Positions 17,227-26,673 of a stretch of DNA of 45,098 nucleotides are shown here, piece after piece (positions within the stretch are counted from its first letter, which is position 1; each line of letters opens with the position of its first letter). The position numbers were made by a program, and so were the translations under genes. Origin of the DNA: Bradyrhizobium sp. STM 3809 (GTDB taxonomy: Bacteria; Pseudomonadota; Alphaproteobacteria; Rhizobiales; Xanthobacteraceae). The notes under the pieces are model-generated. The model searched no databases. It saw only the letters and a program-made list of their open reading frames with translations, and was not told the origin of the DNA. Location: the NCBI RefSeq assembly GCF_000239795.1, contig NZ_CAFJ01000463.1, forward strand, positions 1 through 45,098, given 5' to 3'.

Positions 17227-18446
17227 GGCGTCATCCGAAGTCACTGTCACGCCGCACCGTGCTCAAGAGCGGTGTCGCGCTCACCTCGATGCTGGCGGCG
17301 CCCGGCCTGCTGCGCGCCGAGCCGGCGCCGGTCAAGGTCGGCCTGTTGCAGCCGATTTCCGGCGCCTTTGCGCTCGACGGAGATCTCGCCAAGATCGGCG
17401 CCGAGTTCGCGGTCAAGGAGATCAACGAGGCCGGCGGCATCAAGGCGCTGGGCGGCGCCAAGCTCGAACTGATCGTCGGCGACAGCCGCTCCAACGCAGA
17501 AGCCGGCGCCCAGGCGACCGAGGAGCTGCAGTCGGCCGGCGTCGCCGCCGTGCTCGGCGGCTTCGCCTCGGGCATCGCACTGACCGCGACGCAGACCGCC
17601 TCGCGCTACGATCTGCCGTTCGTCGTCGACTGCGCCGTGGCGGACACCATCACCGAGCGCGGGCTGAAGAACACCTTCCGCTTCAACCCGAATTTCAGCA
17701 TGGCGACTGCGGTGGCGCTGAAGAACCTGGTTAAGCTCAACGACGACGCTGGCAAGCCGATCAAGACGGTGGCGATCGTGCACGAGGACGGCCTGTTCGG
17801 GTCGGGTCTCGCCAAGATCATGCAGGAGAAGCTGCCGCCGCTCGGCTTCCAGATCGTCGAGACCATCGCGCATCCGACGCCGGCGCGCGACATGACCAAC
17901 GTCGTGCTCCGGCTGCGCGCGCTCAATCCCGATCTGATCGTGCCGTCGCATTACTTCAACGAGTTCGTGCTGATGGCCCGCACGCTGCAGCAGCAGCGCG
18001 TGCGTCCGAAGGGCATCTACGCCGTGTTCGGCGGCGCCGCCTCGAGCTATCGCTTCGTCAACGAATTCCCCGAGGCGGCCCAGGGCGTGATGGACTGCAA
18101 CCATTGGGGCGATCCGAAGAGCCCGATCACGGCCAAGCTGCGCGAGACGGTCACGGCGGCGGGCAAGTTCTACGCCTACAACACGCCGATCAACTACTCG
18201 CTGGTCAAGGTGTTCGCCCAGGCCGTCGAGAAGGCGGGCAGCGCCGATCGTGCCAAGATCATCGAGGCGCTGGCAGCGAACGAGTTCGATAGCGGCATCA
18301 TGCCCTATGGCAAGACCAAGTTCGACGCCAAGGGCCAGAACGCCAGCGCTCTGCCGCTCAACACCCAGGTGCAGGGCAAGGACATCAAGGTGATCTACCC
18401 CGCGGAGTACGCCGAGGCCAAGCCGGTGTTCCCGATCAACGGGTGA
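17223..18446 (+). CDS. ABC transporter periplasmic binding protein, LivK/amide-urea type
   Basis: Type I periplasmic binding protein of the branched-chain amino-acid/amide uptake family, 407 residues. The N terminus carries a Tat-like export signal: SRRTVLKSG followed by a hydrophobic stretch ending near LLRAEPA. The mature domain starts VKVGLLQPISGAFALDG, typical of Peripla_BP_6 proteins, and contains AVLGGFASGIALTATQ and VAIVHEDGLFGSG. Such proteins bind amino acids, amides, urea or aromatic acids. Its ligand is probably the substrate of the enzymes encoded downstream. It is translationally coupled to the GntR regulator. A 247-bp gap with a dispersed palindromic repeat separates it from the permease genes, possibly lowering their expression relative to the binding protein. 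Confidence 0.92.
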   Translation: MRRHPKSLSRRTVLKSGVALTSMLAAPGLLRAEPAPVKVGLLQPISGAFALDGDLAKIGAEFAVKEINEAGGIKALGGAKLELIVGDSRSNAEAGAQATEELQSAGVAAVLGGFASGIALTATQTASRYDLPFVVDCAVADTITERGLKNTFRFNPNFSMATAVALKNLVKLNDDAGKPIKTVAIVHEDGLFGSGLAKIMQEKLPPLGFQIVETIAHPTPARDMTNVVLRLRALNPDLIVPSHYFNEFVLMARTLQQQRVRPKGIYAVFGGAASSYRFVNEFPEAAQGVMDCNHWGDPKSPITAKLRETVTAAGKFYAYNTPINYSLVKVFAQAVEKAGSADRAKIIEALAANEFDSGIMPYGKTKFDAKGQNASALPLNTQVQGKDIKVIYPAEYAEAKPVFPING

Positions 18447-18555
18447 TCGGACCGAGCGCACCAGCGCGCTACGGTGAGGAAGACTGTGGCGACTGCGGTG
18501 AGCGCGGCCTGGTCTGCAAGTCCTGCCCATGAGCGCGTTGCTCATGATTCGCATG

Positions 18556-18623
18556 CAACTCCGCTTGCGGAGTTGACCCTCATGGTGAGGAGCGCCGCTC
18601 GCGGCGCGTCTCGAACCATGAGG
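18556..18623. repeat. Dispersed palindromic repeat, family A, copy 1 (with adjoining hairpin)
   Basis: CCTCATGGT (18578-18586) and ACCATGAGG (18615-18623) are exact inverted arms around a 28-bp GC-rich core that is itself partly palindromic. A separate hairpin, CAACTCCG-CTTG-CGGAGTTG, precedes it at 18556-18575. The same element recurs at 27310 and, with variants, at 27385, 36135 and 36226. It lies inside the ABC operon between binding protein and permease genes. Confidence 0.85.
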
Positions 18624-18693
18624 CCCCGATGTGCCGCCTTCGTTGGCAAAGATCCGAGGAAGCGCTGCGCTTGCTCGATGACCAGAGGACTCG

Positions 18694-19566
18694 ATGTACT
18701 CGCCCCAGATCGTCGTGGAGGCGCTGTTGAACGGGCTGATGCTGGGCGCGATCTATGCGTTGATCGCGCTTGGTCTGACCCTGATCTACGGCGTGCTGCA
18801 CATCGTGAATTTCGCCCACGGCGCGCTGCTGACCGTGGCGATGTTCATGGTGTGGCTGGCCTGCGCGCAGTATGGGATGGATCCGTACCTCGCCATCCTG
18901 TTCGTCGCGCCCGTCATGTTCGCGCTCGGCTATGTCCTGCAGCGCTTCATCATCGGCCCGGCCAGCCACGGCAAGGACAACGGCATCCTGCTGGTGACCC
19001 TGGGTCTCTCGATCATCATCGAAAACGCGCTGCTCGCTGCGTTCCAGTCGGATACGCGCACCATCACCAGCGACTATTCGTTCCGTGTCGTCGAGATCGG
19101 ACCGCTGCTGCTGTCATTCCCGCGCGTCGTCGGCTTCGGCGTCACCATCGCCACCACGCTGCTGCTCTGGCTGGTGCTGCACCAGACCGACATCGGCAAG
19201 GCGATCCGCGCTGTCGCCAAGGAGAAGCTCGGCGCCAGCCTCGTCGGCATCAGCGTGCCGCATGTCTACGCCATGACCTTTGCGATCGGCTGCGCCTGCC
19301 TCGCGGTCGCGGCCGGACTGTTGATGCCGTCGTTCTACGTCAGCCCGAAGACCGGCGCGGCCTTCGTGCTGGTCGCCTTCACCATCGTCGTGCTCGGCGG
19401 CATGGGCTCGATCCCCGGCGCGCTGATCGGCGGGCTCCTGATCGGCGTTGTCGAAGCGGCGTCCAGCCTGTTCCTCGGCGACAGTCTCGGCCAGATCGGC
19501 ATCTTCCTGATCTTCATCGTCACGCTGCTGGTGCGGCCGACCGGCCTGTTCGGAGCGCGCGCATGA
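18694..19566 (+). CDS. ABC transporter permease, LivH type
   Basis: Integral membrane permease of a branched-chain amino-acid-type importer, 290 residues with about eight hydrophobic segments. The N-terminal block ALLNGLMLGAIYALIALGLT and the IVNFAHGALLTV segment are hallmarks of LivH, as are VVLGGMGSIPGALIGGLL near the C terminus and the terminal RPTGLFG. The ATG at 18694 follows a weak ribosome site. The stop overlaps the next permease start by four bases (ATGA at 19563-19566). It pairs with the LivM-type permease to form the channel for the substrate bound by the upstream binding protein. Confidence 0.92.
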   Translation: MYSPQIVVEALLNGLMLGAIYALIALGLTLIYGVLHIVNFAHGALLTVAMFMVWLACAQYGMDPYLAILFVAPVMFALGYVLQRFIIGPASHGKDNGILLVTLGLSIIIENALLAAFQSDTRTITSDYSFRVVEIGPLLLSFPRVVGFGVTIATTLLLWLVLHQTDIGKAIRAVAKEKLGASLVGISVPHVYAMTFAIGCACLAVAAGLLMPSFYVSPKTGAAFVLVAFTIVVLGGMGSIPGALIGGLLIGVVEAASSLFLGDSLGQIGIFLIFIVTLLVRPTGLFGARA

Positions 19567-20531
19567 CCAGGCCGCGTCTTGCGACTCTCGCCATCATCGT
19601 CGTTGCGCTCGGCGTGATCGCGTTCGCGCTGTCGGGTGCGCTGCTGAACCTGATGATCTTCATGATGATCATTGCGCTCGCGGCGCAGGGCTGGAACATC
19701 CTCGGCGGCTATGCCGGCCTGTCGTCGTTCGGCCACGCCGCCTTCTTCGGCGCCGGCGCCTATGCGATGGCCGTGCTGCAGACCCGGTTCGGGGTCAACG
19801 CCTGGGTCGCGCTGGTCATCGGCATCGCGCTCGGCGCACTGGTCGGCGCTTTCATCGGCTTCCTCAGCTTCCGCTCCGGACTGAAAGGCTCATATTTCGC
19901 CCTGATCACCTTGGCCTTCGCCGAAGTCGCGCGCATCGTCGCCAACAGCACCAATTTCACCGGCGGCGCCGCCGGCATCCTGCTGAAACTGCAGAACGGT
20001 CTGCCCTATCTGCAATTCGCCGACCGGCGCTATTTCCTGCTGATCGCGCTCGGCTTCGTCGCGATCGGCCTCGTCGTCAGCTGGTGGCTGGAGCATTCGC
20101 GCTTCGGCGCCTATCTCGTGGCGCTGCGCGAGAACGAGCAGGCGGCGCAGGCGCTCGGCGTCGACGTGTTCGCGGTGAAGATGAAGGCGATCGCGATCTC
20201 CGGCGCGCTCACGGCGGCCGCGGGTTGCCTGTACGCGCAGAACTATCTGTTCATCGACGCCAACGTCGCGTTCGGCTCGTGGATCTCGATCGAGGCGCTG
20301 TTTGCCGCCATCGTCGGCGGCTCCGGCACCGTGCTGGGGCCGCTGATCGGCGCCATCGTGCTGCTCGGTCTCGGCGAACTGACCAAGGGACTGTCCCACG
20401 GCATTCCCGGCATGGATCTCATGGTGTTCGGCGTCATCCTGGTGCTGTCGGTGGCGTTCTCGCCGAATGGTCTGGTCATGCTGATGAAGAGCCTGGGCTT
20501 GCGTGCACCGGCGAAGGAGAGGGAGGCGTGA
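19563..20531 (+). CDS. ABC transporter permease, LivM type
   Basis: Second membrane subunit of the importer, 322 residues. LivM family marks are GWNILGGYAGLSSFGHAAFF near the N terminus, GSYFALITLAFAEV in the middle and GSGTVLGPLIGAIVLLGLGE near the C terminus, with about ten predicted membrane spans. It starts inside the last codon of the LivH gene (ATGA overlap), and its stop overlaps the ATPase start (TGATG at 20529-20533), showing tight translational coupling. The C-terminal tail after the last span is short and charged, as usual for this family. Confidence 0.92.
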   Translation: MTRPRLATLAIIVVALGVIAFALSGALLNLMIFMMIIALAAQGWNILGGYAGLSSFGHAAFFGAGAYAMAVLQTRFGVNAWVALVIGIALGALVGAFIGFLSFRSGLKGSYFALITLAFAEVARIVANSTNFTGGAAGILLKLQNGLPYLQFADRRYFLLIALGFVAIGLVVSWWLEHSRFGAYLVALRENEQAAQALGVDVFAVKMKAIAISGALTAAAGCLYAQNYLFIDANVAFGSWISIEALFAAIVGGSGTVLGPLIGAIVLLGLGELTKGLSHGIPGMDLMVFGVILVLSVAFSPNGLVMLMKSLGLRAPAKEREA

Positions 20532-21274
20532 TGCTCGAGGTCAAAGCCCTCACCAAGCGCTTCTCCGGCCTCGTTGCGGTCGACCAGGCTTCGCTGTCGG
20601 TCGCCAAGGGCTCCATCACCGGACTGATCGGACCGAACGGCGCCGGCAAGACCACGCTGTTCGCGATGGTTGCGGGCTTCCTGCAGCCCGATGGCGGCTC
20701 CGTCAGCTATGACGGCCGCGACATCACCGCGCTGGCCCCGCATGTCCGGGCCCGGCAGGGCATCGCGCGCACCTTTCAGATCGTGCAGCCGTTCGAAGGC
20801 CTGAACGTGCAGGAGAACATCGCCGTCGGCGCTTATTTGCACACGCCCGACGCCGGCGAGGCCATGCGACAGGCGGCCGAGATCGCCAGGCGCGTCGGCC
20901 TCGGCGCCGATCTCGCCAAGGCGTCGTCCGATCTTACCGTCGCCGGACGCAAGCGGCTCGAAGTGGCGCGCGCGCTCGCGACCAGGCCGCGCCTGCTGCT
21001 GCTCGACGAGGTGCTGGCCGGCCTCAACCCTTCGGAGATCCGCGACGTGCTGCCGCTGGTGCGCGAGATCCGCGACCAGGGCGTCACCATCCTGATGATC
21101 GAGCACATCATGCAGGCGGTGATGAATCTCTGCGACAAAGTGTATGTGCTGTCGCAGGGACGCATGATCGCCGAGGGCGAGCCGAGGGCCGTCTGCGAGG
21201 ACCCGCAGGTGATCGAGGCCTATCTCGGGCATGGCGCGGCGGAGCGGTTGCGCGCGGAGCAGGCGCATGCTTGA
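20531..21274 (+). CDS. ABC transporter ATP-binding protein, LivG type
   Basis: First ATPase subunit of the importer, 247 residues. Walker A is GPNGAGKTT, Walker B LLLLDEVLAGLNPSE, with an ABC signature of divergent form (DLTVAGRKRLEVARAL, normally LSxGxxR in LivG). The RTFQIVQPFEGLNVQENI segment is typical of LivG. ATG 20531 is preferred; a GTG codon at 20528 directly precedes it. The stop lies eight bases inside the LivF-type gene. It provides energy for transport together with the LivF-type subunit. Confidence 0.92.
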   Translation: MLEVKALTKRFSGLVAVDQASLSVAKGSITGLIGPNGAGKTTLFAMVAGFLQPDGGSVSYDGRDITALAPHVRARQGIARTFQIVQPFEGLNVQENIAVGAYLHTPDAGEAMRQAAEIARRVGLGADLAKASSDLTVAGRKRLEVARALATRPRLLLLDEVLAGLNPSEIRDVLPLVREIRDQGVTILMIEHIMQAVMNLCDKVYVLSQGRMIAEGEPRAVCEDPQVIEAYLGHGAAERLRAEQAHA

Positions 21275-21968
21275 GGTCCGTGATCTCCGCGCCGGCTACG
21301 GCGCCACCGAGGTGCTGCGCGGCGTCAGCCTCGACGTCAACGCCGGCGAAGTCGTCGCCGTGCTGGGCTCCAATGGCGTCGGCAAGACCACCTTGAACAA
21401 GGTGCTGTCGGGCGTGGTGCCGGCGACATCCGGCACCATTCGCTTCAACGGCGCCGCGCTGGAACGTGCTGCCGCGCCCGACATCGTCGGCGCCGGTCTG
21501 ATCCACGTTCCCGAGGGGCGCAAGATCTTCCCCAATCTGTCGGTGCGCGAGAATCTCGAGCTCGGCGCCTATTGCCGGCCGCGGCGCGGCCGCGCCGAGA
21601 AGATCGAGCAGATCTACGCAACCTTCCCGAAGCTGAAGCAGCGCGCGCGGCAATATGCCGGCACGCTGTCCGGCGGCGAGCAGCAGATGCTGGCGATCGG
21701 CCGTGGCCTGATGGGCGAACCGAAGCTTCTCATCCTCGACGAGCCGTCGCTGGGCCTCTCGCCGCTGATGGTGGAGGAGATGTTCGCGCTGATCGCGCGG
21801 CTCGCGGCCTCCGGCCTCGCCATCATGCTGGTCGAGCAGAACGTGGTGCAGTCGCTCGAGCTCGCCGGGCGCGCCTACATCATGGAGAACGGCATCATCA
21901 CGCTCTCCGGCCAGGCCTCCGAACTGAAATCCAATGCCGAACTGAAGCGCGCCTATCTCGGTCTCTAG
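21267..21968 (+). CDS. ABC transporter ATP-binding protein, LivF type
   Basis: Second ATPase of the importer, 233 residues. Walker A is GSNGVGKTT, the signature TLSGGEQQMLAIGRGL and Walker B LLILDEPSLGLSPL are all canonical for LivF, and VPEGRKIFPNLSVRENLELG is a LivF-specific segment. It overlaps the LivG-type gene by eight bases and ends 42 bp before the lyase gene, so the transporter and the catabolic enzymes downstream form one apparent operon. Confidence 0.93.
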   Translation: MLEVRDLRAGYGATEVLRGVSLDVNAGEVVAVLGSNGVGKTTLNKVLSGVVPATSGTIRFNGAALERAAAPDIVGAGLIHVPEGRKIFPNLSVRENLELGAYCRPRRGRAEKIEQIYATFPKLKQRARQYAGTLSGGEQQMLAIGRGLMGEPKLLILDEPSLGLSPLMVEEMFALIARLAASGLAIMLVEQNVVQSLELAGRAYIMENGIITLSGQASELKSNAELKRAYLGL

Positions 21969-22010
21969 GGATCGCGCGTCAGTGCAAACTTTGAGAACAA
22001 GGAAACGACA

Positions 22011-22889
22011 ATGAGCCTGAGATCCACTCTGGCATCGGCCGAGCCGACGATCGCGCCCGGCGTCTACGACGCGCTGACCGCGAGCATCGCCGCCGAGGCC
22101 GGCTTCAAGGCGCTGTATCTCACCGGCGCCGGCATCGCCTATACCAGGCTCGGCCGTCCCGACATCGGCCTGGTGTCGATGATCGAGGTCGCCGACACCA
22201 TCGCCATGATCCGTGATCGTGTCGATCTGCCTGTCGTCGTCGATGGCGATACCGGCTTCGGCAATGCGCTCAACGTGCAGCGGACGATCCGGCTGTTCGA
22301 GCGCATGGGCGCCTCCGCGATCCAGCTCGAGGACCAGACCACGCCGAAGCGTTGCGGCCATCTCACCGACAAGACCGTGATCGGCGCCAGCGAGATGGTC
22401 GGCAAGATCAAGGCCGCGCTCGATGCGCGCCAATCGCCGGAGACGCTGATCATCGCGCGCACCGATGCGTTGGCGATCGAGGGCATGGAGGCCGCGATCG
22501 AACGCGCCGAGCGCTATGCCGAGGCCGGCGCCGACGTGCTGTTCGTCGAGGCGCCGAAGAGCAGCGAGCAATTATCGGCGATCGCCGGCAGGCTGGCCTC
22601 GAAGCGGCCGCTTCTTGCCAACATGGTCGAGGGCGGTTCGACGCCGATCCATGCGGCGGCCGAACTCGGCGCGCTCGGCTTCAAGCTCGTGATCTTCCCC
22701 GGCGGCATCGTCCGTGCGCTCGCCTTCGCGGCGCGCGCCTACTACACCTCTCTCGCCGAGGCCGGCTCGACCAAGCCGTTCGCCGACCGCATGCTCGATT
22801 TCACCGGCCTCAACGCGATGCTCGGTACCGCCGATATCCTGGCGAACGGCGCCCGCTACGCGGCGGATGACGAGGGGGCGCGGGCATGA
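22011..22889 (+). CDS. PEP mutase/isocitrate lyase-family C-C lyase (dimethylmalate lyase-like)
   Basis: A 292-residue TIM-barrel enzyme of the PEPM/ICL superfamily. It has the metal-binding VVDGDTGFGN (D78/D80), the acidic QLEDQ segment and the mobile catalytic loop PKRCGHL with C115 intact, which marks it as a lyase (methylisocitrate, 2,3-dimethylmalate or oaloacetate-type cleavage) rather than a phosphonate mutase. Family members cleave malate-like acids to pyruvate or glyoxylate plus a second acid. The start is ATG 22011, with an AGGAAACGAC leader. It overlaps HyuB by four bases. With the divergent LeuCD-like hydratase it could perform hydration then cleavage of an alkylmaleate, as Dml does in nicotinate fermentation. 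Methylisocitrate lyase and oxaloacetate decarboxylase remain alternatives. Confidence 0.87.
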   Translation: MSLRSTLASAEPTIAPGVYDALTASIAAEAGFKALYLTGAGIAYTRLGRPDIGLVSMIEVADTIAMIRDRVDLPVVVDGDTGFGNALNVQRTIRLFERMGASAIQLEDQTTPKRCGHLTDKTVIGASEMVGKIKAALDARQSPETLIIARTDALAIEGMEAAIERAERYAEAGADVLFVEAPKSSEQLSAIAGRLASKRPLLANMVEGGSTPIHAAAELGALGFKLVIFPGGIVRALAFAARAYYTSLAEAGSTKPFADRMLDFTGLNAMLGTADILANGARYAADDEGARA

Positions 22890-24619
22890 CCACGCTGGAT
22901 CCGATCACGCTCGCGGTGCTGAAGGGCCGGCTGGAGCAGATCGCCGACGAGATGGATGCGACGCTGTATCGCTCCGCCTTCAACCCGACGATCGCCGAGG
23001 CGCGCGATGCCTGCCACGGCATCTATCACGCGACGACGGGCGATACGCTGGTGCAGGGGCAGGGCGGCTTGCCGATCTTCGTCGGCGCGATGGCGTTCGC
23101 CGTGCGCGCCGTCATCGCCAAGGTCGAGAAGGACGGCGGGCTCGAGGAGGGCGACACCTTCATTTTCAACGATCCCTATGACGGCGGCACGCATCTCAAC
23201 GACTTCCGCCTGGTGCGGCCGGTGTTCCGCGACGACAGGGTGTTCTGCTGGATCGCCTCGGTCGGCCACTGGCTCGACATCGGCGGCAACGTGGCCGGCG
23301 GCTACAATCCCAAGGCGGTCGAGAGTTTCCAGGAGGGCATGCGCATTCCGCCGGTGAAGCTGATTGCGGCGGGACGCATGAACCATGACATCCTCGGCAT
23401 CATCGAGGCCAATTCGCGCGTGCCGATGTCGAACTGGGGCGACCTCAACGGCCAGCTCAACGCGCTCGATCTCGGCGAGATCAGACTGCGCGCGCTGCTC
23501 GACGACTACGGCGACAAGACCGTCTCCGGTGCGTTCGAGGCGTTCTCCGACCGCGCCGAGACCCTGATGCGCGCGGCGATCGCCTCGCTGCCCGATGGTG
23601 TCTATTCGTTCGAGGACGTGCTCGACAATGACGGCATCGTCGATGTGCCGCTGACGGTCGCGCTCGATGTCACCATCGCAGGCGACACGATGACGCTCGA
23701 CTTCACGCGCTCGTCGGCGGCCTGCAAGGGGCCGATCAACATCTCGCGCTCGACCACGATTGCGGCCTGCTACGTCGCGCTCAAGCATGTCTTCACCGAC
23801 GTGCCGGCGAATGCCGGCTGTCTCAGGCCGATCTGCTTCGCGATTACCGAAGGCTCGCTGCTCGCGGCCGGGCCACCCAAGCCCGTTGCCGGCTATACCG
23901 AGACCATCCTGCGCCTCATCGGCGTCGTGCTCGGCGCGCTCGCCAAGGCCGATCCGTCGCGCGCCACCGCCGCGCCGTTCGGCACCATCAACGCGCTGTC
24001 GATCGCCGGCCATCGCAAGGACAACAGCCGCTTCGTGATGTTCTCGTTCTTCGGCGGCGGCCTCGGCGGCAATCCCGCGACCGACGGCCTCAACCACGCC
24101 AACAACCCGATCTCGACCGCGACCATTCCGCCCGTGGAGATTCTCGAAGCGGCCTATCCCGTGATGTTCACGCAATGGGCGCTCCGCCCGGATTCCGCCG
24201 GCCCCGGCACCCATCGCGGCGGCGTCGGCGCGGTCTACGAGGTCGAGCTGCTGGCCGATGCCGACGTCGCGCTGCTCGGCGAGCGCGGCAAGGCGGCGCC
24301 GTTCGGCGTCGCCGGCGGCGGCAGCGCGGCACTCAATCATTTCGCCTGGCAGACCGAGCAGGGCGAGGCCAGCCCGCCGATGGTCTCCAAGATCACCGAC
24401 CTGCATTTGAAGGCCGGCAAGCGCGTGCGGCTTGAGACACCCGGAGGCGGCGGCTGGGGTCCGCCGGAGGCACGGCCTGTCGCTGATGTCGTCCACGACG
24501 TCGCGCTCGGTTTCGTCTCGCCTGCGCAGGCGCGCGAGGTCTACAAGGTCGCGATGACCGCAGACGGCGCGGTCGACGAGGCCGCGACGCGCAGGCTCCG
24601 CGCCGGAGGTGCGGCATGA
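22886..24619 (+). CDS. hyuB: Hydantoinase B/oxoprolinase-family subunit
   Basis: B subunit of an ATP-dependent hydantoinase/5-oxoprolinase/acetone-carboxylase family enzyme, 577 residues, a usual length. Family segments are MDATLYRSAFNPTIAEARD near the N terminus, FNDPYDGGTHLNDFRLVRPV, SVGHWLDIGGNVAGG and, towards the end, LETPGGGGWGPP. Characterised members open cyclic amides such as N-methylhydantoin or 5-oxoproline with ATP, or carboxylate acetone. It overlaps the lyase gene and the HyuA gene by four bases each (ATGA), so all three proteins are made together. The substrate cannot be deduced; a ring-opening role fits the operon. Confidence 0.9.
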   Translation: MTTLDPITLAVLKGRLEQIADEMDATLYRSAFNPTIAEARDACHGIYHATTGDTLVQGQGGLPIFVGAMAFAVRAVIAKVEKDGGLEEGDTFIFNDPYDGGTHLNDFRLVRPVFRDDRVFCWIASVGHWLDIGGNVAGGYNPKAVESFQEGMRIPPVKLIAAGRMNHDILGIIEANSRVPMSNWGDLNGQLNALDLGEIRLRALLDDYGDKTVSGAFEAFSDRAETLMRAAIASLPDGVYSFEDVLDNDGIVDVPLTVALDVTIAGDTMTLDFTRSSAACKGPINISRSTTIAACYVALKHVFTDVPANAGCLRPICFAITEGSLLAAGPPKPVAGYTETILRLIGVVLGALAKADPSRATAAPFGTINALSIAGHRKDNSRFVMFSFFGGGLGGNPATDGLNHANNPISTATIPPVEILEAAYPVMFTQWALRPDSAGPGTHRGGVGAVYEVELLADADVALLGERGKAAPFGVAGGGSAALNHFAWQTEQGEASPPMVSKITDLHLKAGKRVRLETPGGGGWGPPEARPVADVVHDVALGFVSPAQAREVYKVAMTADGAVDEAATRRLRAGGAA

Positions 24620-26673
24620 GCAGGCTCGGCACCATCGTCGGCGTCGATGTCGGCGGTACCTTCACGGACCTGTTCTATTTCGACGAGGCGAAGCGCAGCT
24701 TCCGCACCAACAAGGTGCCGTCGAACCGCGGCGACGAGGCCGTCGGCTTCCTCGAAGGCCTGCAAGGTTTCGGCGCGGTCTCGCATCTCACCTCGATCGT
24801 GCATGGCACGACGGTCGGTACGAATGCGCTCTTGGAGCGCAAGGGCGCGCGCATCGGTCTGATCACGACGCGGGGCTTCCGCGACGTGCTGGAGATGCGC
24901 CGCCGCGACCGCCGCAACACCTGGGGCCTGTGGGGCGATTTCGTGCCCGTGGTCGAGCGCGACATGCGCGCCGAGGTTGACGAGCGCGTGCTGTCGGACG
25001 GCACCATCCGCACCGCGGTCGATGTCGCGCAGGTCGAGGCAACCGCACGCGAACTCTTGGCAAAGGGCGCGCAGGCGCTGGCGATCGTGTTCGTCAACGC
25101 CTTCGCCAATCCCGACAACGAGCGCCGCGCGCTGGAGGCCGTGCAGGCGATCTGGCCGAACGACAATGTCGCGTGCTCCAGCCAGATCCTGCCGGAGATC
25201 CGTGAGTTCGAGCGGACGTCGACGACAGCGCTCAATGCCTATCTGCAGCCGGTCGTCGGCTCGTATCTGCAGAAGCTGCAGAACGCGCTCGCCGGCGAAG
25301 CGTTCGACGGCCGCTTCCACATCGTGCAGTCCAATGGCGGCGTGATGTCGACCGATGCGGCGCGGCGCTTCCCGATCCGCACCGCGTTGTCGGGTCCAGC
25401 GGCCGGCGTCATCGCAGCCGCGGAGATTGCGAAAGCGGCCGGCTTCCCCAACGTCATCACCGGCGATCTCGGCGGCACCTCCTTCGACGTGTCGCTGGTG
25501 GTCGATGGCGCGACCTCGCTGGCGGCGCAGACCACGATCGATTTCGGCCTCGTCGTGCGCACGCCGATGATCGAGATCACGACCATCGGCGCCGGCGGCG
25601 GCTCGATCGCGCATGTCGATGCCGGCGGCCTCTTGCAGGTCGGCCCGGAGAGCGCGGGCTCGCGGCCTGGTCCCGTCTGCTACGGCGGCGGCAATGAGCG
25701 GCCGACGCTCACCGATGCCAATGTCGTTCTCGGCCGCATCAATGCGGACCGGCCGATCGGCGGCAAGCTGAAGGCGCTCGATGTCGAGGCGGCCAAGCGC
25801 GCCATCGCCAGGCATGTCGGCGAGCCGCTGGGTCTCGGCGTGATGGAAGCTGCGGAAGCCATCGTGCGCATCGCCGACAGCAAGATGGCCGGCGCCATCC
25901 GGCTGATGTCGATCGAGCGCGGCCATGATCCCTCGCGCTTTGCCGCCGTGCCATTCGGTGGAGGCGGCGCGCTGCACGTCTCGGCGCTGATCAAGGATGT
26001 CGGGCTCAAGGCCGCGCTGGTGCCGCGCTATCCCGGCGTCACCTCGGCGCTCGGCTGCGTCATCGCCGACATCCGCCACGACCAGGTGCAGACGCTGAAC
26101 ATGTTCGTCGACGGCCTCGACATCGCGGGGCTGACGCGCTGGATGCTGTCGGAGGCCGAGCATGCGCAGGGCGTGGTGAAGGATGCGCGGCTCGCGGTCG
26201 AACGCATCGACACATTGTTCGAGCTCGACATGCATTATGTCGGGCAGACCCACACCATTCGCGCGACCTTGCCGGCGGAGATCCGCGACGGCGCGATCAG
26301 GCTCACCGTCGAGGATGTCCGCAAGGCGTTCGAGACCGCGTATCAGAAGAGCTTCAGCCGGCTGCTGCCGGGCGTACCGATCAAGATCGTGAACCTGCGC
26401 ACCGCCGCAATCGGCGTGCGGCCGCGCTTCGATCTCGCCGCGCTCGCGCCCGATGCCGGGGCCGATCTCATGAACGCGCGGCTCGGCAGCCGCGAGGTCT
26501 GGTTCGACGGCAAATGGTGGAGCACCGCGATCTATGCCCGGCTCGATCTGCCCGTCGGCAGCGACATCGTCGGGCCAGCGATCCTGGAGCAACCGGATGC
26601 GACGACGGTGATCGCGCCGGGCTTCAAGGCGCGGGTGGACCAGTTCGGCAACGTCATCGTGGAGCGGACATGA
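24616..26673 (+). CDS. hyuA: Hydantoinase A/oxoprolinase-family ATP-binding subunit
   Basis: A subunit of the hydantoinase/oxoprolinase family, 685 residues, with the ASKHA-type phosphate-binding start GVDVGGTFTDLFYFDE, a second nucleotide loop around HGTTVGTNALLERKGARIGL, and GPAAGVIAAAEIAKAAG and DLGGTSFDVSLV in the middle. It phosphorylates and activates the amide carbonyl, which the B subunit then hydrolyses. The separate A and B chains with a hydantoin-utilisation-like order (here B then A) differ from fused eukaryotic oxoprolinases. Start and stop both overlap neighbours by four bases. Confidence 0.91.
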   Translation: MSRLGTIVGVDVGGTFTDLFYFDEAKRSFRTNKVPSNRGDEAVGFLEGLQGFGAVSHLTSIVHGTTVGTNALLERKGARIGLITTRGFRDVLEMRRRDRRNTWGLWGDFVPVVERDMRAEVDERVLSDGTIRTAVDVAQVEATARELLAKGAQALAIVFVNAFANPDNERRALEAVQAIWPNDNVACSSQILPEIREFERTSTTALNAYLQPVVGSYLQKLQNALAGEAFDGRFHIVQSNGGVMSTDAARRFPIRTALSGPAAGVIAAAEIAKAAGFPNVITGDLGGTSFDVSLVVDGATSLAAQTTIDFGLVVRTPMIEITTIGAGGGSIAHVDAGGLLQVGPESAGSRPGPVCYGGGNERPTLTDANVVLGRINADRPIGGKLKALDVEAAKRAIARHVGEPLGLGVMEAAEAIVRIADSKMAGAIRLMSIERGHDPSRFAAVPFGGGGALHVSALIKDVGLKAALVPRYPGVTSALGCVIADIRHDQVQTLNMFVDGLDIAGLTRWMLSEAEHAQGVVKDARLAVERIDTLFELDMHYVGQTHTIRATLPAEIRDGAIRLTVEDVRKAFETAYQKSFSRLLPGVPIKIVNLRTAAIGVRPRFDLAALAPDAGADLMNARLGSREVWFDGKWWSTAIYARLDLPVGSDIVGPAILEQPDATTVIAPGFKARVDQFGNVIVERT

